A DNA stretch of 64,000 bases from Cycas panzhihuaensis. Taxonomy: Eukaryota > Cycadophyta. Numbering within the stretch: position 1 is the first letter of the stretch; each line of letters begins with the position of its first letter. Position numbers and translations under genes: made by a program. Shown here one piece after another: positions 19,861 through 32,302 of this stretch. The notes under the pieces are model-generated. The model was not told the DNA's origin. It was given only the letters and a program-made list of their open reading frames with translations, and did not search any database. The stretch lies in assembly GCA_023213395.1 (NCBI GenBank), contig CM041465.1, forward strand, positions 68,021,741 through 68,085,740, read 5' to 3'.

Positions 19861-22037
19861 CTCTTTTTAGATATTCCAGACCCCAACCGACATAATTAGT
19901 TTCCATAGTAATCCCAACGTCTTGCTCCTAAAGGGAGATTTCCACATCATCCACTACTCTAGGAGGGTCTTAGGGGCCACCCAACCTAGCCCCAGATTGG
20001 TCCATAAACATGCCCAAATTCCCCTAGAGAAGGGGTAGTAAATGTTGATATGGTGCAAAGACTCTTCGTCCTTCCTGTACAACACATATCTATTTAGCAT
20101 GATGAAGCCGCGTTTATGAAGATTATCAATTATCAGAATCTTATTCTACAGACATAACCACCAAAAAATTGCCACCTTTGGGATGAGTCCCAACTTCCAT
20201 ACCCCAGCCAACAAAGCATTCTTGACCAAACCCTCCTCCATATAAGGCGATTTGTATCCTTCCTTCACGGAGTATGACCCTGAGGGGGATAGCGACCAAA
20301 TCACAGTGTCTACCATAAACCTTCTAGGGATATACCAGTGGTTCAATTCGCCCTTGAGGGACTAAATCTCCTCATCCAGGCCATGTACCTTGTTAAAAGA
20401 TCTCCACTTCCTATTTTTTCCATATCCCTCCCAGTAATCCTTGACTAGCAGGCCAAAAGTATCCTCACAAACACACTGCAGGTTACCAATGGTAGGTAAA
20501 TCTTTTAATTTAAAGTTACCACACCATTTGTCCTCCCAAAATCTGATGCTTTCCCCATTCCCTAACTTCCATCTCAGACCATTACTTAGAATAGGCCTCA
20601 AGCGAAGGAGACCTTTCCACATGGGGGATCCAGAGACACCTCCCACCTCATCTTTCAGGAAGTGCCTACGCCCGAGGTACTTTTTAGCTATAATATTTCC
20701 CCATTGGGAGCCATCCTCCTTCACTAGTCTCCAGCCCAATTTAGCCATCAACACTTTATTAAAGGGCCCTAGTCTTCTTATATTGACCCCCCCTACCCAC
20801 CTGGGCCTACATACCTTCTCCCAAGAGACTAGATGGATTTTATTCTTGTCCTCAGTTCTAGAGTAGAGGAATCTCTTTTGGATGCCTTCTAAGATTGAAA
20901 TGACCTTACTCGACATCTTGAAGATTGATATCATATAAATCCGAATACTGTCTAATGAGGCCATCATCAGCTGAATTTTAACTGCCAGACTAAGGAGAGA
21001 TCCTTTCCATCCAGCCAACTTCCTCTCAATCCTATCCACAATGGGGTTCCAAAGGTCTTTGCTCATATTACCCACAAAAAGGAGCATCCCTAGATAAGTT
21101 ATCGGAAGAGAACTGGTGGGAATCTCTAATTCCCTACTGATCCTCCTCTGAAGTCTCTCGGGGGTATTAATAAAAAAGATAAAACTTTTCTCTAGATTGA
21201 TTCTTTGGTTTGTGGCCCTCTCATAAGCCTGAAGCCCCATCTTTAAAGCTCTGGCTTCCCCTAGGGATGCCTTACCTAAAAAGATGTTGTCATCAACAAA
21301 CTAGTGGTGAACAATATTATCCAAGCTGGAAGAAGGCTTAAGCTCGGATGCTTATCCTATCCTTCTAATCTCCTCAGTAGCCCTCCCTAATATTTCTGCC
21401 ATAATGATAAACAGGTAGGGGAATAAAGGATCCCTCTACCTCAGTCCTCTGAAGCCAAGGGAAGAAGGAGTCGACATGCTATTTATCAGCATAGAGAATA
21501 AAGGATTTGAGATGCAACACCTCATCCAATCCCTCCATACCTCCCCAAAACCAAAAGCCTTGAGACAATCGAGTAAACAGTCCTAAGCCACATGGTCATA
21601 AGATTTGGACATGTTAGTTTTCACAATCATGCATGCTTCTTTCCTATGGTAAACTGAATGAACCGTCTCATGAATTGTGATTATGCCATCCACAATTTGT
21701 CTGCCCTTGACAAACCCATCCTGATTTGAGGAAATGATGAATGGCAACCATTCCTTGAGTCTATATATTTTTGCCAAGATTTTATATTTTACATTGTATG
21801 GGCTTATTGATCTAAAGTCCTCCATGACTTTTACTCCTTCCTTTTTAAGAATCAGCACCAAAAAGGTAGCCTGCCATTCCTTTAGGATTGTTTTCTTCTT
21901 AAAGAATTCATTTATGGCTAAATCCTCCTTGATTATGTCCCAAAACTCCTAAAAAAAACCTAAGGGAAAACCATTTGGCCTAGGAGCTTTATCACGGCCC
22001 ATGTTAAAGATTACTTTCTCCATTTCCTCTAAAGTAA
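19861..22037 (-). pseudogene. LINE B reverse transcriptase and post-RT zinc region
   Basis: ORF2 remnant. From its N-terminal side: finger sequence with RDKAPRPNGFPLGFF (about 21955-22010), LVLILKKEGVKVMEDFRSIS, YNVKYKILAKI, TNMSKSYDHVA, the catalytic FVDDN at about 21288-21309 preceded by a stop, ATNQRINLEKSF, then LPITYLGMLLFVGNMSKDLWNP, and FKMSSKVISILEGIQKRFL in the 292-codon frame 21240-20362. A zf-RVT-like part lies at 20346-20060. Several stops and frameshifts. Confidence 0.85.
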
Positions 22038-22049
22038 TTAAGTATACTT
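22038..22049. repeat. Target-site duplication of LINE B, right
   Basis: Second copy of TTAAGTATACTT, directly after the truncated 5' end of LINE B. Confidence 0.75.
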
Positions 22050-22479
22050 AGTGGTAATTACTGATGTAAAATTTCACAATCATAAGGGATTTAGTATTTA
22101 CCAAACATATGAATGGAAAAAATCTAGTACTTATCAAAATAAACGGCCAATCTTATGATAAGATTTATGTCTATAATATTACATGTATTGCTTAGGCCAA
22201 TTAATACAACCATCTTTTCCTTTTATAGGATCCCAAATAATTTATTTATGCATGGTTGTCAAATGATTAATGTGCCTACCATTAAAATGGTTTATTGCCC
22301 ATCGTCAATAGGCACTTCCTACATAAGTTCGTTAACTTATCAATCATTAATGATATTAAGTTTGACATTATGAACTTCTTACTCTACTATGTATAGTAGT
22401 TGCCATTTTAAATAAGTTTTGTTATGGTTAAGAACCCAATCCTATTAATAGTATAAATAGTTTCTATTCTTATTAGACT
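22050..22479. other. AT-rich DNA, no gene seen
   Basis: Continuation of the sequence left of LINE B. No motif recognised; probably leader or spacer of the decayed gypsy element that follows. Confidence 0.35.
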
Positions 22480-23200
22480 TCTTAACTTTGTCACTTTGGG
22501 AAGTCAAAGGAATTAGCCATCGAGGAGGTTGTTGGGTCAAAGGAATATAATGGCAATCAACTAAGGCTTATTTTGCTAAGGTGATATCATCAACTAGTAA
22601 GCTTAGTAGAAACATGCTAACCATAGTAGTAATCTAAAGATGGAGGTTGGCCCAATAGTATTTTATAGCTTCTTCATTAGGCACATCTATTTTAAGATGA
22701 AATTTCTCAAAACATTTAGTAAACTCTTTAACAAAGGAATCTCATTTGAAATAGTGAGATAGTTGCACCTTGTATGGGGTTGAATTAGGGCCTTTGATAT
22801 GTTTCTGCAGGTCATCAATAAAGATAGCCCATAGTGTGAAATTATAATCCTTATACTATTTACATAACCATATGTAGATGTGACCCTTCAAATGATTAAT
22901 AGTAAAACATGTTTTGTCATTTTCATTGGTGATAAAGAGATCCTAAAATATTGTTGTCAATTTAACAATCCATTCATGTATATCTATAGGGTCCTTGATG
23001 TTGAAATTAGGATTACAATTTGTTCTCCAATATTAAAGGGGGTTATTATTATTATTTAGGGGTGGGTGTGGTGGCTTTATCTTATAATTTATAATAGTAG
23101 CTAATTTGCTTATGATCCATTGAATGGATTCTTTCAAGGAGTTGACTAGAGTGTTAACACTAATACTAGCATCACCTTTTAAGGCAATTCTAACCATTTT
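22480..23200 (-). pseudogene. Decayed gypsy-type Gag fragment
   Basis: Reading the minus strand through stops gives a retrotransposon Gag capsid pattern: NPNFNIKDPIDIHEWIVKL, FTINHLKGHIYIWLCK, a DLQKHIKGPNSTPYKVQL-like piece, FVKEFTKCFEKFHLKIDVP, EEAIKYYWANLHL and VDDITLAKQALVDCHYIPL. At least eight stops, most explained by single transitions. No protease or RT beside it. Assignment to gypsy-type Gag rests on this pattern only. Confidence 0.5.
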
Positions 23201-24569
23201 CTTATGATCAATTTTATTTACATTCTTAGTTATGGATCATAGATTGGTAATAAAGTTTAAGGGTCTAGGAATTGACTAAGCACTTTTTCATTCATATGAC
23301 TATTTCAAAATGTATGAGCACTAGCTTAAAAGAGAGAGTAGATTTGTAATGACATTGAAATCTCCATCACATAAGTGAATTCTTTGTCTAGAAGCCAAAA
23401 ATTAATGTACCTTTTTAAAATAGTGGTATAGATAATAATAAATTTAAAAGTTGAAGCTAATTAATGATATGGAATTTAGCTAACTACACTTAAAATGAGA
23501 ATGTATTTCTTAACATCATATATTAAACCTTTTATCTATCAACTAGTACTTAGGATAGGAAGATTAGATAAGTTAGCATCGAGCTAAAGATATGGATCTT
23601 AATGACTATGGATTTTAGAGAAGAGCATTTGGTTACTTGGTGAGTAAATGGATTTATTATCCTTCAATTGATATGTGTTGGTTGAGAGAATGATAGGTAA
23701 GTCTAGATGAAATTGGGTGTGTTAATAAGTTTGAGATATGATGATAAGGATGTATAGGAAAATGTCCATTTAGATATTTAGTAGGAAAAATATATTTAAT
23801 TTTGAAATATAAAACAATCTTCATAAAAGAACATTCATATTTTAATAATATAGAATGTATAAGATTTTTTTTTTTTTTGGGTTAGGTTGTAGCCAACGGA
23901 ATAGAAAATACAACTATGAGGAGCCCCAACCATGACAACAAAGAGGTAAGATTACCTAATGTGAGGAGCTCATGGTATTAAATATGGAGACCATGGTAAA
24001 TAGAATGAGAGAAGGTAAGGATATAGGATATGTTGAAAATAAACATTAGAATATAGTGATGATAAGATACAGATAGCCATGGGGATTATGAACATGGAGA
24101 TAGTGTCAAACACCAAAAGATAGGAATGAAAGAAAGGAGGATGGAGAATAGCAATAATAAATGTAAGAAATAGGTAGACAATAGGCTAGAAATAAATAAT
24201 ACATAGTGAACACAAATAAAGGCATGATGTTGAAGTGGATTACCACTATAAATAAGGGTAGATACAAACATAAGGATGCTAATGATGATTTGAGAAGACA
24301 AGTTTGAATGGAGAATGAGATTGGCATTGAGAATGTGGCAAATAAGTATTTTCTAAAATTATTAAAATGCTTACAAAAAGGAAAACTAATAGCATATAAG
24401 AGGAATTGGATACAAAGGACAATAATAGTTGAGGTTTTTTATATAAGTTAATGACCATAAATAATTGGAAAAGGGCTATGAGAATGGAGTTACTTACCAA
24501 AGATTGTTCTATGTGTTAGGAATGAACAGCTTTAATTCCACTTGTAATAAATATAATGCTTGTTATCCT
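23201..24569. other. AT-rich DNA, no gene supported
   Basis: The only notable item is a T-run at about 23868-23880 followed by GGGTTAGGTTGTAGCC, possibly the A-tail of a short minus-strand retroposon. Hydrophobic open frames at 24086-24500 come from AT-rich composition and overlap each other in several frames. Confidence 0.4.
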
Positions 24570-25110
24570 ATGAGATTATAGCTAGGCGAGAGACCTTGAG
24601 AAACAATGCATAAGCAAACAACAATAAATATTAGATCATAGAGAAGATTTGAATGAAATTTGAATGTTTCTTCTAAAGATGAGACTAATATAATTTTGTT
24701 GGATATGTTAAACTTTGCATGTTTTACACTCATATAAGCATTATACTTGAACCTTACTTTAGGGTTATAATGGGTCATGTTGAGCCTATGGCTTTATACT
24801 TATAGTTTTGTAATACCACTTGGCAATTCCTTGTATTGTTATGGCTATATATTCTTTTATATCATAAAGGTAAAGAGATGATTAGGGTTTTGAGTATTGT
24901 TTATATTATTGTACTTTGTAATTCTTTAACCATTGCTTAGATTAATAATATGGTCTAACATTAGACCTAAATCTTTGTGTATACTTATGGATATGTTTGA
25001 GTGTCTCTTTTGCATTGTTTTAAGTTACTTTTTACATTGCTTCTCTATATCTATTTTTCTTTAAATTTAATATTCAATATGATATTTATACAATAATCAA
25101 GGTGTATATT
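24570..25110. repeat. AT-rich repeat R, right copy, split by an insert
   Basis: Same sequence as 5265-5440 but interrupted by 24697-25063. Its two halves, 24570-24696 and 25064-25110, align consecutively with the left copy. Confidence 0.55.
24697..25063. mobile_element. Probable solo LTR
   Basis: A 367-bp insert beginning TGTTGGATATGTT and ending TTTCTTTA, flanked on both sides by AATTT (24692-24696 and 25064-25068). The empty site exists at 5360-5390. TGTTGG is a common copia LTR start. The end TA in place of CA would be one C-to-T change. No internal coding region, as expected after recombination between LTRs. Orientation was not fixed. Confidence 0.6.
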
Positions 25111-27844
25111 TATAATTCTTGTTTATTCAAATATGCCTTTCAAATATTATTTTATTATTATTATTAACCCATTATGCTAATATATACTTAATTAATATTA
25201 ACCATGTGCTAACCAACACTCTAGGTTGTGGGGTCTAGAACAATACCACTACCTCAAGTAATTTATTTCCATAAGATGGAGAAACTATTAAAGAGGGAAC
25301 ATATAGGATTCATCATATAATTATATTCCATGGAAGTAATAATACACGACACATGTAAAGATGTTGATCCAAAGGAAGTAAACCCTGATATATAAGCTAA
25401 GAAAATTAAAAAGGCCATAGATAACTATTTAAAGACCTTCCCAAAGCCTTTTTACTAGATCAGGGCATGGAGTATTATATTGAAATAACATCAAATTAAT
25501 CCCTAGTAGGATAGAAATCCTAACACAATATCTACTAAAGATGAATGTTATTATTGACACAAAATGTAATACCTTCAATTTCTACCTAGTATAACTTATA
25601 TGTCTAGTGTGAAATATAATTCACATCTGAGTTGACATTTTATAAGTTGGAAAAATACTTAAAAGTGGGCACTTGATTGAGCTATAATAAAATATATGTC
25701 ACTTAATCAAAATATGATATGATCAACCCTAGGGTTTAAAGAACCCAAGGGGTAAATAGATGTATGAGAAATAAAATAAAAATTGACCTAATGTATAGGG
25801 CCTTGTCCCACTAAAAAGGAAATACTAGTGTTAGGCTATCGTGTCAATATTTTTCTATAGCAAAGCGGGAAAGGCTAACCTAAGATCATTAAGGCTACTT
25901 ATCTATTCTATTGACTAATGATTATTAGGTGGTCTCTCTTAGGAATGTAACCTCAACCCTACTAGAATGACCATCTCTAACCTTGGTGGTGAACTCCAAG
26001 GTAAACCATAAGATATCTTAAGCAATTATGATTAGTGCATGTGACAGCAAGATAAATCTCCTTATGGTCTCTTTAAAGAAGGCTACTTAACCAACTCTGA
26101 CTTTATAACACACTCCTAAGGAGAGACCATATACTTAACTCACTTACTCTTTAATATCCTCGTATATATTAGAATCATTTAATAACCTAAGTTTTTACAT
26201 GTAAGTCCTAACTGGTAAATTATACTAATGTGGTTGTATGCCTATTAAGGAACTAACCTTAGCTAACTAAGGCTTTGACTCACTATGGGGCCTCACTTAC
26301 ATGGACAATTTTAGTCTAATAACATCTTAGTAAGAGTATTAGAATAGGGTTTTGACTCAAAAAACATCTAGGACATACCTAAGGATCCCAAGGGATATGA
26401 TAGATCAATAAAGTGAAAACCCTTTGATAATGACATATCAATTCAAAATTCCTAGTGCGATAATAGTCATAACCTAAGTTATTGAGTAAATAACACTTAT
26501 GAATGAAAATACGATGTGGCATTGAGAATCCATCAAATCTTGAGCTCATCAAATGTGTGTGTATGATAAAAATAAAAATTTTTACTGTTTTATTTTTTGC
26601 TTTATTTATTTATTTATTTATTCTATAACAATGTATTTCTTAACTCCTACATAAGTTACTTTCAAATAGAATGAAAAATGATGTACAATCTAAACCTCTA
26701 ATGCACTTATATATAAATACACTTAGATGAAATAAGATTTCACCTTTTAAATATATGTTTTTTTTAGGTTAATCAAAATTAAAAATAAACTATATGTGAA
26801 TGTAGTTAATCCCCTTCCCTCCTAGCTTATTTTATTCTAGAAAATAAACAAAATGTGTATGCCTATAATCCCCTAATTTATATGCATAATAACTACTCAA
26901 AATCCCTTGATTGCCTATATGAAAGTTAAAATATGGCTACTTATGATGCTACATAATGATGACTATGTGAGTATATAATATTCACAAATTCCAATGTATT
27001 TAAAAATCTTAAGTTTGATATTTCAAATGAGAAAGGAAGGATAAAGGATGACTTTCATTTTATTCGTAATGATTCTATGCATTAACACTTATAAGATGTG
27101 AATAATAACATTTTATTTTTAATGAGTTAAGGGTTGATGTGATATATCCATATATGCCATTCAATTATTCACTATAAACCATGTATGGTGTTCACTTTTA
27201 TCCCTTGAAATAAATGTGATCTTAATGGTGCTTATGTATGTGTCTATAGATTCATATGTTTGGTAAAAAATGTGGCATTAATATGTTTTAATTTTATTGA
27301 AATAACAAGGTAAAACTCATGAATAAGAGAGATGTGTCTTTGGTTATTTAAGGGTTGATATTATATGTCAAAAAGAGGTGTTTAATGCTTGTCATAAACC
27401 ATGTTTAATTGTCACTTTTTCCATTTAAAAATAAATGTGAATCAAACATATAAAATCATGCATTTATTAACTCGTATGTCTATCAAAAGTTTAATAAAAA
27501 CGATCATAGTATTATTGATAACATATAAAATAAAAAAGTTTGATTTTTTATCATATGAAGTTCATTGTCTTATGTCAAAAGTGGATGATTAGTATTCATT
27601 ATAAAACATATTTCAAATTTTGTGTTTTATGATAAGCTTTTTTCATTAAAATTTACGTGATTTTAAGTGTATATAATTCCATTTATTAGCTTAAATAACC
27701 ATATGAAATTGATCAAAATATTTGTATTTATGCCTTGAATTAGGTAAAATTTACATTACTTTGAGTGTGTATAAGAGTAAATTAAAAAAGAGAGGAATAA
27801 ATAAATAAGGAAAATATCAAACAAAAAAAAAGAAAAGCCATAAT

Positions 27845-27950
27845 TATGCCAGTGTATGTGTGGTTTATGAAGGTGAGTCAATGGGACTTGAACCCTAAAC
27901 CTCTTTTGTACTAATTGTCTAACACTAAACCCACTGCCACTATATTAAAC
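27845..27950 (-). other. Possible tRNA-derived SINE-like remnant
   Basis: On the minus strand GGGTTCAAGTCCC matches the pol III B-box consensus GGTTCRANNCC. A poor A-box-like TAGTGTTAGACAA lies about 30 bases upstream. No cloverleaf can be drawn, and no A-tail or target duplication was found. Confidence 0.2.
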
Positions 27951-28427
27951 TCACTCATCAAGTCAAATACATTAATACAAAATACTTAACCCTGGTAAAT
28001 TTACTACTGCTTTATTAAAATGCACTTAATTTACATCATTGCATTGATAATATAGAAGTTTTTGCATTCTTTAAATAACTATTCAAAAAACATAATTAAT
28101 GGCCATCTTTATTAAATGAATACAATATGGTATTAAAAGGGTTTTATATTTCATTAAGAGTGTGCAAATAAATATAGATTATTATTATTATTTAATTATA
28201 TGACTAGTTTAACTGATTATCATAATAGTAATGAAGTAATCATAAATTGGATCGACTTCTTCAAACACAAAAAAAAAAAAGAAATAAAAGTTAAATAGAC
28301 AAATTTGCCTTAGGCACCAAGTGCTAAATAAAATTAAGATTAACCTAAAAATAAAACTTACATAATGAAATGGGGCTCTCCCTTATTTATAGGTGCCAGT
28401 ATAGCTCCCTATTAAAAAATTATCTTC

Positions 28428-28452
28428 AATAATAATAATAATAATAATAATA
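28428..28452. repeat. (AAT)n microsatellite
   Basis: About eight perfect AAT units in AT-rich DNA. Confidence 0.9.
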
Positions 28453-29819
28453 TACTAACTTCTCCTTATTAGATTAGGATCATTGTAATCTATCCCTCCT
28501 TTAAATAATACTTCACCCACGAAGTATTGTAACCTTGTTGTTTGAGGTTAGATCATGCATTTCCTTATATGAGTCTTTCATCTCTACTTGATAAGGTTGT
28601 AATATCATATGTTTTTTATTCTCCTTTAGTTTATCTTCTCGAAGCAACCCATATATATCTTTTTCATGTTTATGATAATGCTCTATCTAGAGCTTCTTTT
28701 ATAAGTGATTTTATTCTTGATCAAATATGAGACCTATGTGTTATAAGGTCTTGTCTCTTGCTTAGATATTATATCTACTTATAGTTGTTCTTGGGCCTAT
28801 TGCATGCCCTCCTTTCTTGAAGCACTTGACCCTTAAAATGTAATAAGAAACTAATTCATAAGTTCGATGAAGGTCTTCAAAAAGGTTATGTATAAAATGA
28901 GGATCTATCCATCCTAAGTAGATCTTAATTGGCATTGAATATCTTTAAATTAAAATTTTTAAGCTTGAACTTTATGCTTGCTTAGGGTATTTAATCTATA
29001 ATTATCCTGAATGTTGAGTATTTACATGCTAAGTCTCTTGGTAGTATGGATGATGATAAGGTCTTATTTTTTTCTTAACCTTGAGTAAAGTAAGCTCTTC
29101 TTCTTCCTTAGCTATATCTGCTAGCATGGGGTTACAAATATATTCTTTTACTTGTTCCTTTTGTTCCATTTCTCTTTTATTATTTTGTTGTTCCTTATAA
29201 GTATCTTATAATTGACTTTTTTTGAATGAGGACAATTCCTTTTCCTACATTATGATTAAATCACTCTAATATATGATGAGCCTCTTTTTTCTCTTATTCA
29301 CTTTTTTGCATCTCTTGCCACCAAGACTTATTATATTTTAGGCAAAAGGCCCCTTACAACCAATCTCAACTCCATAAACTATTATTTTCCTTATACCAAT
29401 GGTAATCTTCTCCTTACAGATAAAAAGAGCCTACTTTAGACATTTCTTTACTTTCTAAGGAGTCATCAATAAGGGATTTCAAATAAGTATTCATTTTATT
29501 AGTCTAATTATTTTTTATTTGATATGGTTTAAATTAATGGGGGACTTAAACTGGGACCCCATCCCCTTTATACCATCTACCTAACGACTTGCAAAACTAT
29601 CGTGACAGGCCCACGACCTAATTAACCCCTAAGTTACTAATCGGATACAAACCCCTTGTACCACTAATAAGCCTAGTGGCTAGCTCAACAAAGCCACAAC
29701 ATGCCCTATGGCTAGTAGATCTACCTAAGGTCAATGCCCTCTAAATCCTTTCTAACTAGACCTAAAATCCCTTTAGGAATCATATCCCTCCAGTGTTCGT
29801 TCCTTTTGGCCTGAATCCC

Positions 29820-30240
29820 CTAATTAGCTAGTGCATCATCCAACCCATTACGTTCTTTGTAGGTGTGTTTAATTTGGCTATCAGTTTTTTCTTTAAAGAG
29901 CTCCCTAGCATAATTTATTAGAGCACTATGTCTCCAATCTGGGGCCGCTTCCCCTTTGACTATATTTATTATATTCAATGAGTCCCCTTCTAAGATGATC
30001 CTCTTATGGCCCTCCATTGAAATCAACTCTACCGCTTTACGCATGGCCTCCATCTCAATATAATGATTGGTTTGAGGACCATAATAGTCTGCAAAGGCTC
30101 AAATCATCTTCCCTTCCACATTTCTATAGACCCCCACCACCACTTGCTTCATCGGGGTTATATTTCGTAGCTCCATCAAAATTTACTTTCACTGAACCCA
30201 CCAGGGGGGGGGGAGGGACCCATTTACACACTCTTTTTTG
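29820..30240 (-). pseudogene. LINE C RNase H domain
   Basis: RNase H remnant of ORF2: KVNFDGATKYNPDE-like start (about 30150-30190), MEAMRKAVELISMEGHKR, LEGDSLNIINIVKGE and a degenerate end KERNGLDDALAN, where an Ala to Asp change precedes the final catalytic Asp. A G-run of nine at about 30205-30213 (plus strand) disturbs the upstream linker. Confidence 0.75.
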
Positions 30241-30799
30241 TTTCATTTTAACTTTAGGGCCAATTTCCTATTTTCCCAAAATCTTCCTTTCATCAAGGGA
30301 GGGGAGATTTTCCTCCTTGACATTAAGGATTTATCTCAAGGCCCTAATGATCCCCCTAAAAAGATGTGACTCTTCCATACTCTTCTCTTGAAAAATTCTT
30401 CTATTCCTTTCTTTTTATATATTCCATATCATCATAGGAAGCCATACTCGCCAAAAGAATTGTACTACTCTACTCCTAAAGGGGCCAATCCAGGAAGAGG
30501 CTAGATCCTTCACCGTGCCCAGAAGGACCCACTCCACCCTAAAAGAGTTCCATAGCATCTTTCACACCTCCCTAGAGTAGGAGCAGTGTAGCAAAATGTT
30601 GTCAATGGACTCCTCCTCCATCCTACATAAGATACATCTATTGACCATGGTAAACCCTCTTTTCCTGGGATTGTCCATGGTTAAGATTTTAATTTTTAGA
30701 TAGAGCCACCAAAAGATAGTTACCTTGGGTATAAGGCCTATCTTCTAGATGCCCCCTAACAACTTATTATCTATGATACCTTTTTCTCATAGCAAAAAT

Positions 30800-32302
30800 A
30801 AATACCATGTCTTCACCAAGTAGTTCTTATTAGGGGACCCGGGCCAAACCATCACATCTTCCTTGGGGAATCTTAATATGTAGTTTTTGGCCAACTCATT
30901 TCTCAGGGCTTCTATTTGGTCTTTTCCCCCATTGTCAAGGGGGAAGTCCTTAAAACATCTCTAATTCTTAGAACCCCATTATGTTCCCAATATTCCTTAA
31001 CTTTCCTCTGGTACATCCTCTCATAGGGAGTTTGAATCAACCTAAGGTGGGTCTCCCCTTCATATGAGGCCTCCCATACCAAACATCCTCTCAGAGGTTT
31101 ATCCTTTCATCATTCCCTAGACTCCACTAGGTTCTAGCCACAAGCATCTTCCTCGCATAGATGAGTCTCCTCCAAATCACAAAACCACCCTTTCCTAAAA
31201 GATCATCCCTAAAGTACTTATTTCCCTTAAGGTAATTTTGGATCATAATGTTGCACCACAGTTAGCCAAGCCTTATCCTAGCTTCACCAACAAAGCCCTA
31301 TTAAAGTAAGTTATATCTTTCACATTTAGCCCACCCACTCTCGTTGGAAGGCAGACTTTCTCCCAGGCTGCAAGATGAATCTGTCCATATCCTCCACTCC
31401 CGACTGATAATCTTAGCTGGACACCTAAATAGGGATATCATATGGGTTGGAATGTTCTAGAGGTAATCAATAATTAAAGTTTACCAACTTAGCTTTTTAA
31501 AACCCCTTTCAAACCTGCCAACTTCCTTTGGACCTAATTAATAATAGGGTTCCAAAGCTCCTTCTCTATTTTGCCCATGAATAGAGGCATACCAAGGTAC
31601 AAGGTAGAAAGCTTCCGAATGGACATTCCCAAGATGCTATTGATAGCACCCTGGGTTCTGGCTAGGGTATTCAGGAAAAAAATACTATTTTTATTCAGTT
31701 GATCTTCTAGTTTGTAGCCTCCTCAAATCGATCTAGTTCAAACTTAATAGCTCTAGCCTCCACAAGGGCTACCTTGCCCAATAAAATATTATCGTCCATA
31801 CAATGACGGTGAACAATATTTCCCACTCCCAATGTGGGCTTTAATCCCATAATCTTTCCAATCCTCCTAGCTTCCTCCAAGGCCCTCCCTAATATCTCAA
31901 CCATAATTATAAAGAGATAAGGGGCTAAGGGGTCCCCTTGTCACAACCCTCTAAAACCTGGAAAGAAAGCTGATGATGTACCATTAACTATCACAACAAA
32001 CTTTGGGTTAGATATGTAATTAAATATCCAATTTCTCACCCAATTACTGAACCCAAATGCTTTTATATATTCCTTCAAGTAGTCCCATGAAACTCTATCA
32101 TAGGCCTTAGAGAGATCAATTTTAATAATCATACTAGCTTCATTCCTCTGACTCATAGAGTGGGCCATTTCACAAACCTCCATTATTCCATCCAGAATTT
32201 ATCTACCTTTTACAAAACCATCCTAATTTTGTAATATAATAAGAGGGAAGATTCCTTTTAATTTATTAGCAAGGATCTTCATTAAGATTTTGAATTTCAT
32301 AT
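30800..32302 (-). pseudogene. LINE C reverse transcriptase (decayed)
   Basis: Fragments of the ORF2 RT: NMKFKILMKILANKL near the cut end, LSKAYDRVSWDYLKEYIKAFGFSNW, FVVIVNGTSSAFFPGFRGL, MVEILGRALEEARRIGKIMGLKP, CMDDNILLGK and, further on, weakly preserved LYLGMPLFMGK-type sequence (about 31560-31620). The catalytic Asp pair is present. Numerous stops and frameshifts. Confidence 0.8.

Larger units (their letters stand above)
19021..22037 (-). mobile_element. LINE B (L1-type with RNase H), 5'-truncated
   Basis: Minus-strand non-LTR element. The T-run at 19021-19030 is the A-tail; the conserved 3' end follows, then RNase H, the post-RT zinc region and RT up to the finger domain at about 22030, where it stops. 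ORF1 and endonuclease are absent, the usual result of incomplete target-primed reverse transcription. Flanked by TTAAGTATACTT on both sides, so its limits are firm. The flanking DNA is continuous AT-rich sequence. Confidence 0.88.
25111..29505. other. Long AT-rich stretch, no gene supported
   Basis: 4.4 kb of low-GC sequence with only short, motif-free open frames. It holds simple repeats ((TTTA)n at about 26603-26625, (AAT)n at 28428-28452, A-run at 28269-28280) and a tRNA-like promoter block near 27.9 kb. Plus-strand codons around 25300-25500 and minus-strand codons around 28860-29200 look weakly protein-like but matched no family. Probably very old retrotransposon debris. Confidence 0.4.
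29508..32302 (-). mobile_element. LINE C (L1-type with RNase H), truncated
   Basis: Minus-strand LINE. The 3' end near 29508-29590 carries the tail motif shared with the other LINEs. RNase H spans about 29820-30230 (EGDSLNIINIV, HTYKERNGLDDALAN; first Asp region at about 30160-30190). The zf-RVT-like part is around 30600-30900, and RT extends to NMKFKILMKILANKL at about 32270-32302. It stops exactly at the copia LTR. RT pieces: IKIDLSKAYDRVSWDYL, the catalytic CMDDN at about 31790-31812, LGKVALVEARAIK. Many stops. The missing N-terminal part is not found beyond the copia element. Confidence 0.85.

Noticed and set aside
24086-24500. Overlapping hydrophobic open frames on the minus strand suggesting a membrane protein
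   Set aside because: They occur in several frames at once in AT-rich DNA, have no start context, conserved motif or partner, and their composition explains the hydrophobicity.
27845-27950. tRNA gene
   Set aside because: Only the B-box is convincing; no acceptor stem or anticodon arm can be drawn.
28428-28452. Regular repeat considered as a CRISPR-like array
   Set aside because: A plain trinucleotide microsatellite in plant DNA; no spacers.
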